A stretch of 43,591 bases of DNA from Thermus antranikianii DSM 12462. GTDB lineage: Bacteria; Deinococcota; Deinococci; Deinococcales; Thermaceae. A model generated the notes under the pieces. It had not been told where the DNA came from. It did no database searches and worked only from the letters and a program-made list of their open reading frames with translations. The stretch lies in NCBI RefSeq assembly GCF_000423905.1, contig NZ_AUIW01000015.1, positions 1 to 43,591 on the forward strand, written 5' to 3'. The position numbers and the translations under genes were made by a program. Positions 1-10,163 of the stretch are shown in pieces; position 1 is the first letter of the stretch; each line of letters opens with the position of its first letter.

Positions 1-695
<695 letters not shown>

Positions 696-783
696 AAGAA
701 CTCGCCCGAAGGCGTTGTGTTTCGCGTGTTGCCCTATTCCTGCGCTTTCAAGATCCCCCGCCGGTCCAACCGGCGCACCATTG

Positions 784-812
784 AATGTACCAAGCAGGGA
801 CTTTTCTGTCAA
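784..812 (-). promoter_or_regulatory. 16S rRNA promoter (TTGACA-17-TACATT)
   Basis: On the minus strand TTGACA (812-807) and TACATT (789-784) are separated by exactly 17 bp, giving a start near 776 and a leader of about 80 nt. The leader contains a GCCGG/CCGGC hairpin and a CGCC-TTCG-GGCG hairpin just before the mature 5' end. The -35 box ends only 9 nt before the divergent lmbE-like start codon. Confidence 0.85.
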
Positions 813-821
813 GATGGGGGC

Positions 822-1523
822 ATGCTGGACCTCTTGGTGGTGGTCCCCCACCCCGACGACGAAAGCTTTGGTGCTGGTGGGGCGCTTCTCCTTGCCAAAA
901 GGGCCGGGCTCAGAACGGGTATCCTTACCCTCACCCAAGGGGAGGCCGGAAGAACCCTGGGGCTTTGTCCCCCCGAGGAGCTGCCTAGGGTGCGGGCCCA
1001 AGAGCTAGAGCGGGCGGCGGAGATCCTGGAGGTGGACTTCCTCGAGGTCCTCTCCTTCCCCAACGCCCTACCCCAGGCGGTTCACCTGGAGTACAGAGGC
1101 CCCAAAGAGGCGGCGGAGGGACCCCGCGGCCTGGCCTCGGGGAAAGGCCTCCTCGACCATCCCGAGGCGGAAGCAGCCATCCGGGAAAGGCTTCTTGCCC
1201 AAAGGCCCCGTTATATCCTCACCTTTCCCCCTGACGGCATCAACGGCCACCCCGACCACGTGGCCACAAGCCGCTACGCCACCAGGGCGGCGAAGGGCCT
1301 GGCCCAGGTGGTATACTTCGTGCGGCCCGAAGGCCCCTGGCCCGTCACCCACCGCCTACACCTACCCGAATGGGCCCTGGCTCGGAAGCTCAAGGCCCTG
1401 GCCCAGCACCGGACCCAAGCCCTGTCCGTGCTGGATTTCATGGAAAGGTATCCAGAGAGGCTCTGGATGGAAACCTTCCACCTCCCTGGGGCGAAGGGCA
1501 TCCAGGAGGGGCCATGGTGGTAA
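822..1523 (+). CDS. LmbE/PIG-L family GlcNAc deacetylase (BshB-like)
   Basis: A protein of 233 residues. It carries the family's zinc-binding HPDDE motif at residues 10-14, right after the first beta strand, and a downstream GHPDH motif, both typical of LmbE/PIG-L metal-dependent N-deacetylases. In bacteria of this type the usual role is removing the acetyl group from GlcNAc-malate in bacillithiol synthesis (BshB), but mycothiol-related and sugar deacetylases look alike, so the substrate is inferred. The reading frame is open from 717; I choose ATG 822 because it begins exactly at the conserved strand, while the upstream residues would be encoded by the 16S leader and promoter. Its 3' end overlaps the archease start by 10 nt, suggesting coupled translation. 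Confidence 0.85.
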   Translation: MLDLLVVVPHPDDESFGAGGALLLAKRAGLRTGILTLTQGEAGRTLGLCPPEELPRVRAQELERAAEILEVDFLEVLSFPNALPQAVHLEYRGPKEAAEGPRGLASGKGLLDHPEAEAAIRERLLAQRPRYILTFPPDGINGHPDHVATSRYATRAAKGLAQVVYFVRPEGPWPVTHRLHLPEWALARKLKALAQHRTQALSVLDFMERYPERLWMETFHLPGAKGIQEGPWW

Positions 1524-1933
1524 AGCCCCTGAACCACACCGCCGACGTGGGGTTCCTCCTGGAGGCGGAAAGCCTCGAGGGCCTCTTCCAGGCCGCCCTG
1601 AAAGGGCTTCTCCAGGTGATGTTCCTCTTTCCCCCAGAAGGGGGAAGCCGGCGCAGGCGCCTTTCCCTGGAGGCGGAGGACCTGGAAACCCTCCTGGTCC
1701 GCTTCCTTAACGAGCTCATCTACCTGATCCAGACCAAGGGCTTCGTGCCCGGAAGGGCCCGGGTACAGGTAAACAAGGAAGCCGGGGGCTACCGCCTCAC
1801 CGCCACCCTCTGGGGCGAGCCCTTCCAGGAGAGCCTTGGCTTCCAGGGGGAGGTGAAAAGCGCCACCTTCCACGGCCTGCAGGTGAGCCGGGAAAACGGG
1901 GTATGGAAGGCCCAGGTGATCCTAGACGTGTAA
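1514..1933 (+). CDS. archease
   Basis: 139 residues. The N-terminal NHTADVGF motif and the overall length match archease, the small protein that activates the RNA ligase RtcB by promoting its guanylylation and turnover. ATG 1514 is preceded by GGAGGGG at 1505-1511 and lies inside the 3' end of the LmbE-like gene, so the two are probably co-translated. The frame is open further upstream (to 1370), but that part has no family similarity. No rtcB is present in this window. The stop codon overlaps the convergent plsX stop by 12 nt. Confidence 0.85.
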   Translation: MVVKPLNHTADVGFLLEAESLEGLFQAALKGLLQVMFLFPPEGGSRRRRLSLEAEDLETLLVRFLNELIYLIQTKGFVPGRARVQVNKEAGGYRLTATLWGEPFQESLGFQGEVKSATFHGLQVSRENGVWKAQVILDV

Positions 1934-2902
1934 GGCGGAAAGACCCGCCCGCACCCGGTCTAAAAGCCCTGCCGCCACCAAGCTCCTGGCCCGAAGGAGG
2001 GCGTTTTTCACCGCCAAAGCGTCGGCGGAACCGTGGCCGATGAAGACCGCTCCCTCCACCCCTAGAAGCGGCATGGCCCCATACTGGGCAGGATCCACCC
2101 TGTCCCTCACCTTTCGCAAAGCCCCCCGGGCCAGGAGGGCCCCCAACCGGGCCAAGGGACTTGAGGTGAGGGCTTCCTTGATCCAACCGAGGAGGACCTT
2201 GGCCTCCCCCTCCGCCAGCTTCAGGGCCACGTTCCCGGTAAAGCCGTCGGTGACCACCACCTCCGCGGTGCCCAAGAAGATGTCCCGCCCCTCCACGTTG
2301 CCGAAAAACCGCTCTCCCAAGGCATCCTTCAGGAGGGGGTAGGTTTCCAACACCAGGGCGTTGCCCTTCCCCTCCTCCTCACCGATGGAAAGAAGGCCCA
2401 CCTTGGGGTCCTTAAGGCCGCTGGCCTCGGCATAGGCCAGGCCCATGGCGGCGAACTGCACCAAGAAGGAAGGGCGGCAGTCGGCGTTGGCCCCCCCGTC
2501 CAGGAGGAAGGTGCGTCCCCTTTGGCTGGGGAACTCCACCAAAAGGGCAGGCCTTTCCACCCCTTTGACCCGCCCCAGGGTGAAGAGGGCCGCGGCCATG
2601 GTGGCTCCGGTGTGGCCCATGGACACCACCGCCTGGACCTCACCCCGCTTCAGAAGGTCCATGGCCACCATGATGGAGCTTTCCCGGCGCTTCCTCACCT
2701 CGGTGGCATGCTCCTCCATGGGGATCCAGTCCGGAGCATGGTGGATGGGCAAGGAAGCCCCCAGGCGAGCGAGCTCAGCCCGCAAGCGGGCCTCCTCCCC
2801 CACCAAAAGGACCTCCACCCCTTCCTTAGCGGCCAGGAAGGCTCCCTGGACCGTAACCCCGGGGGCCCGGTCCCCCCCCATGGCGTCCAGGGCGATCCTC
2901 AT
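1922..2902 (-). CDS. plsX: phosphate acyltransferase PlsX
   Basis: 326 residues, normal for PlsX. The N-terminal [14 protein letters not shown] signature and the internal GHTGA and DGGANADC segments are characteristic. PlsX converts acyl-ACP and phosphate into acyl-phosphate, which PlsY uses to acylate glycerol-3-phosphate in membrane phospholipid synthesis; it is a peripheral membrane enzyme. It starts inside the trxA stop (ATGA overlap), so trxA and plsX form a two-gene unit. It often sits beside fabH/fabD in other bacteria, but not here. Confidence 0.95.
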   Translation of the reverse strand: MRIALDAMGGDRAPGVTVQGAFLAAKEGVEVLLVGEEARLRAELARLGASLPIHHAPDWIPMEEHATEVRKRRESSIMVAMDLLKRGEVQAVVSMGHTGATMAAALFTLGRVKGVERPALLVEFPSQRGRTFLLDGGANADCRPSFLVQFAAMGLAYAEASGLKDPKVGLLSIGEEEGKGNALVLETYPLLKDALGERFFGNVEGRDIFLGTAEVVVTDGFTGNVALKLAEGEAKVLLGWIKEALTSSPLARLGALLARGALRKVRDRVDPAQYGAMPLLGVEGAVFIGHGSADALAVKNALLRARSLVAAGLLDRVRAGLSALHV

Positions 2903-3231
2903 GCGCTCGCAGGAAGGTGCTTCTGGATTTTGGCCTCAAAGTTGCGCTTGGGCTGGGCCCCCACCAGAACCTCCACCGGCTGGCCGTTTTTGAAGAGGAT
3001 CACCGTGGGAATGCTCATGACCCTAAAGCGCATGGCCGTCTTGGGGTTTTCGTCCACGTCCAGCTTGGCCACCAAGAGCTTCCCCTCGTACTCCCTGGCC
3101 AGCTCCTCCAGGATGGGAGCGATCATGCGGCAAGGAGCACACCACTCCGCCCAGAAGTCCACCAGGACCAGGGGGTGTCCGCTTAAGGTCTGGTCAAAGT
3201 TGGCGTCGGTAACCTCTATGGGCTTCGCCAT
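2899..3231 (-). CDS. trxA: thioredoxin
   Basis: 110 residues, one thioredoxin fold. The active site is WCAPC with Cys31 and Cys34 (Ala rather than the classical Gly in the first variable position), followed by the conserved cis-Pro region near MSIPTV. The preceding DFWAEW strand is standard. The soluble protein reduces cytoplasmic disulfides. A TAAAGT box (3245-3240) lies 8 nt before ATG 3231 and no Shine-Dalgarno is evident, so the mRNA may be leaderless. It is translationally coupled to plsX by a 4-nt overlap. Confidence 0.95.
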   Translation of the reverse strand: MAKPIEVTDANFDQTLSGHPLVLVDFWAEWCAPCRMIAPILEELAREYEGKLLVAKLDVDENPKTAMRFRVMSIPTVILFKNGQPVEVLVGAQPKRNFEAKIQKHLPASA

Positions 3232-3245
3232 ACCCCATCACTTTA

Positions 3246-3279
3246 AAGCAAAACCCCGGGGGCATACACCCCCCGGGGG
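3246..3279 (-). terminator. intrinsic terminator after the S1-domain gene
   Basis: A perfect 9-bp inverted repeat (3254-3262 and 3270-3278) with a 7-nt loop, followed on the minus strand by TTTTGCTTT. It separates the S1-domain gene from trxA, and the candidate trxA -10 box lies directly after it. Confidence 0.85.
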
Positions 3280-3291
3280 AACCCTTTAGGA

Positions 3292-3669
3292 TCACCGCCT
3301 TTTCCTTCCGCCCTTCTTACCCCCCTTGCCGCTGAAACCCCCGGTGCCCCGGAGGAAGCTTTTGAGCTTGTTCTCAAACTCGGGGGACTGCTTGGGCAGG
3401 CGCCTGGGCCTGGGGGGCGGAGCCCCTTCCGGGGCAGGGGTGAGGTCCTTGATGGAAAGGTCCAGACGCCCCCTGGCGTCCCGGCCCTTCACCATCACCT
3501 GGACGATGTCCCCCTCGTTGAGGAAGTCCCGCACGTTCCTCACGAACTCGTGGGCGATCTGAGAGATATGCACCAGCCCCTGCTCGCCCCCCGGGAGTTC
3601 CACGAAGGCACCAAACTCCGTGACCCGCACCACACGACCCTCTACAACGCTTCCTGCTTCTAGCTCCAC
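3292..3669 (-). CDS. S1-domain RNA-binding protein (YabR/GSP13-like)
   Basis: 125 residues. Residues 1-75 form one S1 OB-fold domain (pattern GSVVEGRVVRVTEFGAFVEL, GLVHISQIA, GDIVQVMVKG, GRLDLSIKDL). The remainder is proline- then lysine/arginine/glycine-rich, ending in KKGGRKRR. Single-S1-domain proteins of this size associate with the 30S ribosome in other bacteria; the role here is inferred. The start is GTG 3669 with GGGAG about 10 nt upstream. It follows folK closely and ends in a terminator, so it is probably the last gene of that unit. Confidence 0.85.
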   Translation of the reverse strand: MELEAGSVVEGRVVRVTEFGAFVELPGGEQGLVHISQIAHEFVRNVRDFLNEGDIVQVMVKGRDARGRLDLSIKDLTPAPEGAPPPRPRRLPKQSPEFENKLKSFLRGTGGFSGKGGKKGGRKRR

Positions 3670-3711
3670 TTTGTTTCTCCCTTTGCGCGGCTAGGATCCG
3701 CGATGCCTCCA

Positions 3712-4191
3712 CTATAGCACAAAGGGTCGCACCCCCTTTCGGTCCAGGGGGGCGAGGAGTTCGGCAAAGGTGCGCCCAAGCACCGGGTGCCGTCCCTCCG
3801 GGATAAGATCGGCCAAGGGCACCAGGACGAAGGCCCGCTGGTGGAGCCTGGGATGGGGCACCTCGAGGCCCTCCTCCCTTAGGACCAGGTCCCCGTAGAG
3901 CAGGAGGTCCAGGTCGATGGTCCTCGGCCCCCAGCGCTCCCTCCGCTCCCGCCCAAGGCTTTGCTCTATCCCCAGGAGGCCCTCCAGGAAAGCCCGTGGG
4001 GAAAGTCCCGTATCCACCTCCGCCACCAGGTTCAGGTAGGGAGGCTGGGGTGGGCCCACGGGCTCGGTTTCGTACACGGGGGAAAGGCGCAAAAACCGGG
4101 TCTCGGGAAGCCGGGAAAGGAGGGAAAGGGCCTGCAGAAGATAGCCCGCCCGGTCCCCCAGGTTGGAACCCAAGCCCACATAGGCCAGCAC
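3712..4191 (-). CDS. folK: 6-hydroxymethyl-7,8-dihydropterin pyrophosphokinase
   Basis: 159 residues, the family length. The N-terminus AYVGLGSNLGDR and the internal GPRTIDLDLLLYG and VPHPRLHQRAFVLVPLADL segments are the defining HPPK motifs. The enzyme transfers pyrophosphate from ATP to 6-hydroxymethyl-dihydropterin in folate synthesis. The start is GTG 4191. A TAGACT box 6 nt before it suggests a leaderless message, although GGGGAG directly precedes the GTG. It is transcribed divergently from lysJ, whose -35 box lies 16 nt upstream of this start. Confidence 0.95.
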   Translation of the reverse strand: MLAYVGLGSNLGDRAGYLLQALSLLSRLPETRFLRLSPVYETEPVGPPQPPYLNLVAEVDTGLSPRAFLEGLLGIEQSLGRERRERWGPRTIDLDLLLYGDLVLREEGLEVPHPRLHQRAFVLVPLADLIPEGRHPVLGRTFAELLAPLDRKGVRPFVL

Positions 4192-4197
4192 CTCCCC

Positions 4198-4203
4198 AGT
4201 CTA
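4198..4203 (-). promoter_or_regulatory. candidate folK -10 box (TAGACT)
   Basis: TAGACT on the minus strand, 6 nt before the folK GTG. No convincing -35 hexamer is seen at 16-18 bp. It lies only 4 nt from the lysJ -35 box on the other strand, so the two promoters are nearly superimposed. Confidence 0.5.
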
Positions 4204-4207
4204 TCCG

Positions 4208-4236
4208 TTGACAAGGAGGTCCCGCCCCCCTACCCT
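4208..4236 (+). promoter_or_regulatory. lysJ promoter (TTGACA-17-TACCCT)
   Basis: TTGACA (4208-4213), a 17-bp spacer and TACCCT (4231-4236) make a near-consensus housekeeping promoter. The predicted start is at about 4243-4246, at or next to the ATG of the leader ORF. Confidence 0.8.
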
Positions 4237-4245
4237 GAAGGGGAG

Positions 4246-4269
4246 ATGGCCGTCCGGGGCAAAACCTGA
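4246..4269 (+). CDS. lysJ leader peptide MAVRGKT
   Basis: A complete ORF of seven codons plus TGA. It begins 9 nt after the -10 box and ends 2 nt before a strong hairpin. It contains single Arg (CGG) and Lys (AAA) codons near its end. Position, size and the following overlapping hairpins are those expected of a ribosome-sensing leader peptide. GGGGAG directly upstream could act as a Shine-Dalgarno, or the ORF may be leaderless. Translation itself is not proven by the sequence. Confidence 0.5.
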   Translation: MAVRGKT

Positions 4270-4271
4270 TG

Positions 4272-4319
4272 GGGCCTGGGAAGCCAGGCTTCCCGGGCCC
4301 GCCCGGGGGCTTTTCTTTT
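4272..4319 (+). promoter_or_regulatory. lysJ transcription attenuator (two exclusive hairpins)
   Basis: Hairpin I has 13 pairs (4272-4284 with 4288-4300, one G-T pair, loop CAG). Hairpin II, CCCGGG (4292-4297) with CCCGGG (4302-4307), uses the 3' arm of hairpin I and is followed by GGCTTTTCTTTT (4308-4319), a terminator-like U-rich run. The two cannot coexist. A ribosome at the leader-ORF stop codon (4267-4269) would cover the 5' arm of hairpin I and favour termination; a stalled or absent ribosome would favour read-through. This mechanism is inference from the pairing. Confidence 0.65.
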
Positions 4320-4329
4320 GGAGGCGAGG

Positions 4330-6616
<2,287 letters not shown>

Positions 6617-6619
6617 ACT

Positions 6620-8236
6620 GTGGCCGTGGCCGCCTATGGGTTAGGGTTTGTCGCCCTCCTTGTATTCCTGGGTCTATTCCCCCCCACCGCCCCTTGGAGC
6701 GAGCGCTTCCTCACCCCCCTGGTGGCCCTAGGAGGGGGGATTTTCCTTCTAAAACGCCGACGGGGAGCCTGGGGCCTGGGCCTTCTCCTCCTGGGCCTGG
6801 GGGACCTGGTCAAGACCCTGGGGGACCTGAAGGATCTACCCAGGGGCCTATACCTAGAGCTCCCCTACCTGGTGGGTTATGCCGCCTTGACCTGGGCTCT
6901 CCTCAAGATCCCAGGGGAAAAGCCCCGCCTAAGCCTCCTCCTGGTGCCCTTGGCCCTTTTGGGCCTGGCTTCCGCTTTGAAACCAGAACTGGGCATAGAC
7001 CGGATCTATACCGTGTGGGATACCCTCCTGCTCCTTCTCCTTTTGCCCAGGCTGGAACCCGTGTTCCGGGAGCGCCTCCTGGGGGAACGGGCCCTTTGGG
7101 GAGCAGGGCTTCTCCTCTACCTGGTGGCGGACATGGCCTACGCCTTCCTGGAGGCGGAGGGAGCCTATCCCACCGGCCATCCTGCCCACCTCCTCTGGAT
7201 CCTGGGGTACCTCCTCCTCGCCTGGGGTATGGAGAAGGAAGGGCGAGGGGAAGGCGTCTTTTTGGGGCAAGCCCTGGCCCTAGGAGGGCTTTTCCTGATG
7301 CCCATTCTCCTACTGAACGATCCCACCCCCTGGGGGGTGCGGATCATGGCCCTCTACGGCGGGATGGTGGGGGGGCTGGGCCTCCTTTACGCCAACCACC
7401 TGGAATGGCGCCGCACGGAGGAGAAAAGGCTACGCTGGACCCGCTTTCTGGAGGAGCTCGCCCGCCTCTCCCCCCGGGTGACCCAGACCCTAAGCCCTGA
7501 GGCTGTGTTGGTGGGGGCCCTCGAGGCCACCCGCCACCTCCTGCCCCAGGCCGTGGGCCTGGAGGTGAGGGGAAGGCGGGGCCTGGTGGGGGAGCGCACC
7601 CCCCATTCCCTGGCCATTCCCTTAAACGGGGACACCGCCTACCTCTACCTGCAAAAGCCCTTGGAGGAATCCGTCCCGCCCGGCTTCCTCTCCCTCCTGG
7701 GGGAGCGGATCCGGCAAGTCCTGCGCCAGGTGGAGTGGGGCACCCTGGCCCTCACGGATCCCCTCACCGGGCTTTTGAACCGCAGGGGCCTCGAGGCGGA
7801 GCTTCCCAAGCTCCTGGCCCTGGCCCGGCGCTACCAGGCCCCCATCAGCGTGGTCATGCTGGACATCGACCGCTTCAAGCGGGTGAACGACACCTACGGC
7901 CACCCGGTGGGCGACGAGGTCCTAAAACACCTGGGCCGCATCCTCCAGGCCAGCGTGCGCCGCGAGGACCTGGCGGTGCGCTACGGGGGGGAGGAGTTCC
8001 TCCTCTTCCTCTACGGGGCCGACCGCCTTGCGGCCAAGGAGGTGGTGGAGCGCATCCGCTACCGCTTCCGCCACCAAAGGGTGGACCCCATCCCCTATCC
8101 CCTCACCCTCTCCGCCGGCATCGCCGGGGGAGAGGTTCCGGAAAGCGAGGCCCAGCTGGAGGACTGGGTTCTCAAGGCCGACTACGCCCTTCTCAGGGCC
8201 AAGGAAACGGGCCGGGACCGGGTGACCATGGCGTAA
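6620..8236 (+). CDS. membrane-anchored diguanylate cyclase (GGDEF)
   Basis: 538 residues from GTG 6620. Roughly the first 240 residues form a string of hydrophobic segments (7-8 likely membrane helices). A short regulatory linker follows, then a GGDEF domain from about 375, with LTDPLTGLLNRR and the active-site GGEEF near 455-459. An RRED inhibitory I-site lies five residues before GGEEF, so product feedback by c-di-GMP is expected. The gene begins 3 nt after lysK and is probably co-transcribed with lysJK. A perfect hairpin follows its stop. The signal sensed by the membrane region is unknown. Confidence 0.9.
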   Translation: MAVAAYGLGFVALLVFLGLFPPTAPWSERFLTPLVALGGGIFLLKRRRGAWGLGLLLLGLGDLVKTLGDLKDLPRGLYLELPYLVGYAALTWALLKIPGEKPRLSLLLVPLALLGLASALKPELGIDRIYTVWDTLLLLLLLPRLEPVFRERLLGERALWGAGLLLYLVADMAYAFLEAEGAYPTGHPAHLLWILGYLLLAWGMEKEGRGEGVFLGQALALGGLFLMPILLLNDPTPWGVRIMALYGGMVGGLGLLYANHLEWRRTEEKRLRWTRFLEELARLSPRVTQTLSPEAVLVGALEATRHLLPQAVGLEVRGRRGLVGERTPHSLAIPLNGDTAYLYLQKPLEESVPPGFLSLLGERIRQVLRQVEWGTLALTDPLTGLLNRRGLEAELPKLLALARRYQAPISVVMLDIDRFKRVNDTYGHPVGDEVLKHLGRILQASVRREDLAVRYGGEEFLLFLYGADRLAAKEVVERIRYRFRHQRVDPIPYPLTLSAGIAGGEVPESEAQLEDWVLKADYALLRAKETGRDRVTMA

Positions 8237-8237
8237 A

Positions 8238-8265
8238 CCCCGTTGCGGCTCTTGCCGCAACGGGG
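8238..8265. terminator. 12-bp perfect hairpin between convergent genes
   Basis: CCCCGTTGCGGC pairs fully with GCCGCAACGGGG around a TCTT loop. It lies between the GGDEF gene and the convergent DUF1641 gene. It lacks a clear U-run on either strand but probably stops transcription from both sides. Confidence 0.7.
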
Positions 8266-8284
8266 CCTTGAAGACTCTGAGCCG

Positions 8285-8896
8285 CTACTTCTTGGGCATC
8301 ATCTTGGCCATGAGGCCTTCCAGGGCCTTCATGTCCTCGTTCAGGTGTCCGAAGGCCTTGCCCAGGGCCTTGAGAAGGAGGAAAAGCACCCCCAGGGCCT
8401 TCTGCACCTCGGGGTCGGAAAGCTGTTTCAGGATCCCCGCCAGGCCCACCCGGGGTGGATCCCGCATCACCTCGGGGGTAAAGGTCTCCCCCAGGCCCCG
8501 TTGCAGGGCCGAGGCCATCATGCCGATGGCGGCGGGCTCTATCCGGGAAAGGATGTCCAGAACATTGGCCCCGTGGGAAAAAAGCCTGAGCACCTGGGGC
8601 TCCATGAGCATCCCCAAGCCCTCCCCGAAGTTCTCAGAGAGGTGGCCCAGGAAGGCCAAGGCCCCGGATCGTTCCAGCTTCTCCAGGGTATCCGCCAGCT
8701 TCTCCAAGGCCTCCGCCTGGTCCAGGAAGCGGGCCAGCAGGGAAACCACCTGGAGGTTCTTGGGCTCCATGAGGAGGCCCAGGTTCTCCGCCAGGGTCTC
8801 CCCGGCCCCTACCTTGGCCAGGAGGCCTAGCCCGCTCTTTTCCAGGACCTCCTCTATGCGGGCCAGCCTTTCTTCCACCGTAAGCGTCCTCTCCAT
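8285..8896 (-). CDS. DUF1641 family protein
   Basis: 203 residues, almost entirely helical, with leucine-rich amphipathic repeats and two copies of an LGLLMEP-type segment. These features and the location next to an SQR-like flavoprotein match DUF1641, a family found beside sulfide:quinone oxidoreductases and formate dehydrogenase subunits. No catalytic motif is visible; a scaffold or membrane-association role is only a guess. It starts 8 nt after the flavoprotein stop and is surely co-transcribed with it. A strong hairpin follows. Confidence 0.7.
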   Translation of the reverse strand: MERTLTVEERLARIEEVLEKSGLGLLAKVGAGETLAENLGLLMEPKNLQVVSLLARFLDQAEALEKLADTLEKLERSGALAFLGHLSENFGEGLGMLMEPQVLRLFSHGANVLDILSRIEPAAIGMMASALQRGLGETFTPEVMRDPPRVGLAGILKQLSDPEVQKALGVLFLLLKALGKAFGHLNEDMKALEGLMAKMMPKK

Positions 8897-8904
8897 GACC
8901 CCTC

Positions 8905-10041
8905 CTACTCGATCAAGGTGGCGAACCAGAAGCCCTCAAAGAGCATCTTGGTCACCCGCACCCACTTGCCCACGGCCATCACCCCGCAGGAGGGCATCCC
9001 CGTGCCCGCCAGAAGCCTTTCAAAGGAGCACTGGGGCAGAAGGGCGTTATCCCCGAAGTCCATGATGCACATGGCCACGGGGTTGAAGGGCTCGCCGATA
9101 TAGGCCCCCTTGAGATCGGAGGCGATGACCCCGGCCACGTACTCTCCCTGGAAGTGGGCCACCACCCCAGCGGGGGGCAGCATGAGGGAGGGGTTCACCG
9201 TGTCCCCGATGACGAAGACGTTGGCGAACCGGGTGGAGCGGAAGGTCGTCTTGTTCACCTCGGGGAAGCCCTGGGGCCCCGCCAGGGGGGATTCCCGCAC
9301 CACCCGGTTGGGGGCGAAAGGAGGCGTAAGGATGAGGAGGTCGTAGGCCAGCTCCCGCCCGTCCTTGGCCCTGACCTTGCCCCCTTCAAAGGAAACGGGT
9401 TCAAACTCCCCGTGGAAGGCGATGCCCTTGGAGCGGAGGATCTCCATGACCTTCCCCGAGATCACCGGGCCCATGCCCGCCAGGGGCAGGGGGTTTAGGT
9501 GGAAGACCTCCACCGTGCTCTTATCCCGGATCCCCTTGACCTTGAGGGCGAACTCCACCTGCCCCGCCACCTCGTAGGGCGCGGGAGGGCAGGGGTAGTA
9601 GGGGGAGGAAACCCCCACCACCACCCGGCCCCCCTTGAAGTTCTTGAGAGCCTCCCTCAGCTTCAAGGCCCCCTCGAGGCTCCAGGGAGCGTGGCCGTCC
9701 TGGGCGGGGGAAGGCAGCGCCTCCGCCCCCAGGGAAACGATCAGGTAGTCGTAGGAAAGCTCCCCGGCGCTGGTCTTCACCCGGTTGTTGGCGGGGTCTA
9801 AGGCCTCCACCGTGGCCTGAAGGTAGGTGATGCCCCGCTTCTCCAGGTTGGCCAGGGGCCTGCGCACCTGCTCGGGCTCCCGCATGCCGAAGGCCACCCA
9901 GGGATAGGCGGGCATGAACTCGTGGTAGGCGTTCTTGTCCACCAGGGTGACCTCCACCTCCCTCCCCAGGAGCCTTTTCACCTTGTTGGCCGCCACCAGG
10001 CCACCCGAGCCGCCTCCCAAAACCAGAACCTTCGTCGCCAT
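8905..10041 (-). CDS. sulfide:quinone oxidoreductase-like flavoprotein
   Basis: 378 residues. An N-terminal GGGSGGLVAANK dinucleotide-binding motif binds FAD, and VFVIGDTVN closes the FAD site near the C-terminus. Cysteines occur at PYYPCPPAPYE, where SQR enzymes have a redox cysteine, and in the C-terminal third (MCIMDFGD, LPQCSFE, MPSCGVM). The C-terminal helices could insert into the membrane. The family passes electrons from sulfide, or in related members NADH, to quinone. Its pairing with DUF1641 and closeness to the act operon favour sulfide or another sulfur donor, but the substrate is inferred. GGGAGGTGGAAG precedes ATG 10041. Confidence 0.8.
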   Translation of the reverse strand: MATKVLVLGGGSGGLVAANKVKRLLGREVEVTLVDKNAYHEFMPAYPWVAFGMREPEQVRRPLANLEKRGITYLQATVEALDPANNRVKTSAGELSYDYLIVSLGAEALPSPAQDGHAPWSLEGALKLREALKNFKGGRVVVGVSSPYYPCPPAPYEVAGQVEFALKVKGIRDKSTVEVFHLNPLPLAGMGPVISGKVMEILRSKGIAFHGEFEPVSFEGGKVRAKDGRELAYDLLILTPPFAPNRVVRESPLAGPQGFPEVNKTTFRSTRFANVFVIGDTVNPSLMLPPAGVVAHFQGEYVAGVIASDLKGAYIGEPFNPVAMCIMDFGDNALLPQCSFERLLAGTGMPSCGVMAVGKWVRVTKMLFEGFWFATLIE

Positions 10042-10053
10042 CTTCCACCTCCC

Positions 10054-10074
10054 GGGTACCCTTACCGTGTACCC
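10054..10074. promoter_or_regulatory. candidate operator upstream of the SQR-like gene
   Basis: A perfect inverted repeat GGGTAC-N9-GTACCC, 12 bp before the SQR-like start codon. Its position in the 5' region fits a repressor site, but no regulator can be named from the sequence and no clear promoter hexamers were found beside it. Confidence 0.35.
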
Positions 10075-10118
10075 CTAAGTCCAGGATGCACCCATCCTCT
10101 TTGTGAAGGTAGGTGCAA

Positions 10119-10145
10119 ATGCCCCGCCCGTGAGGGCGGGGGCAT
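10119..10145 (-). terminator. hairpin after actF
   Basis: On the minus strand ATGCCCCCGCCC folds onto GGGCGGGGCAT with a short loop and one bulge, 18 nt after the actF stop. The U-run is weak (ATTT). It probably separates the act operon from the SQR-like gene, though read-through is possible. Confidence 0.6.
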
Positions 10146-10163
10146 CCCTGGCTTAGAGAATCC

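Noticed and set aside
717..821. N-terminal extension of the LmbE-like frame
   Set aside because: It would be encoded by the 16S leader and promoter, and the conserved fold begins at ATG 822.
4271..4319. The lysJ leader hairpins as simply the terminator of an upstream gene
   Set aside because: The upstream gene folK is transcribed away on the other strand, so nothing on the plus strand precedes them except the lysJ promoter.
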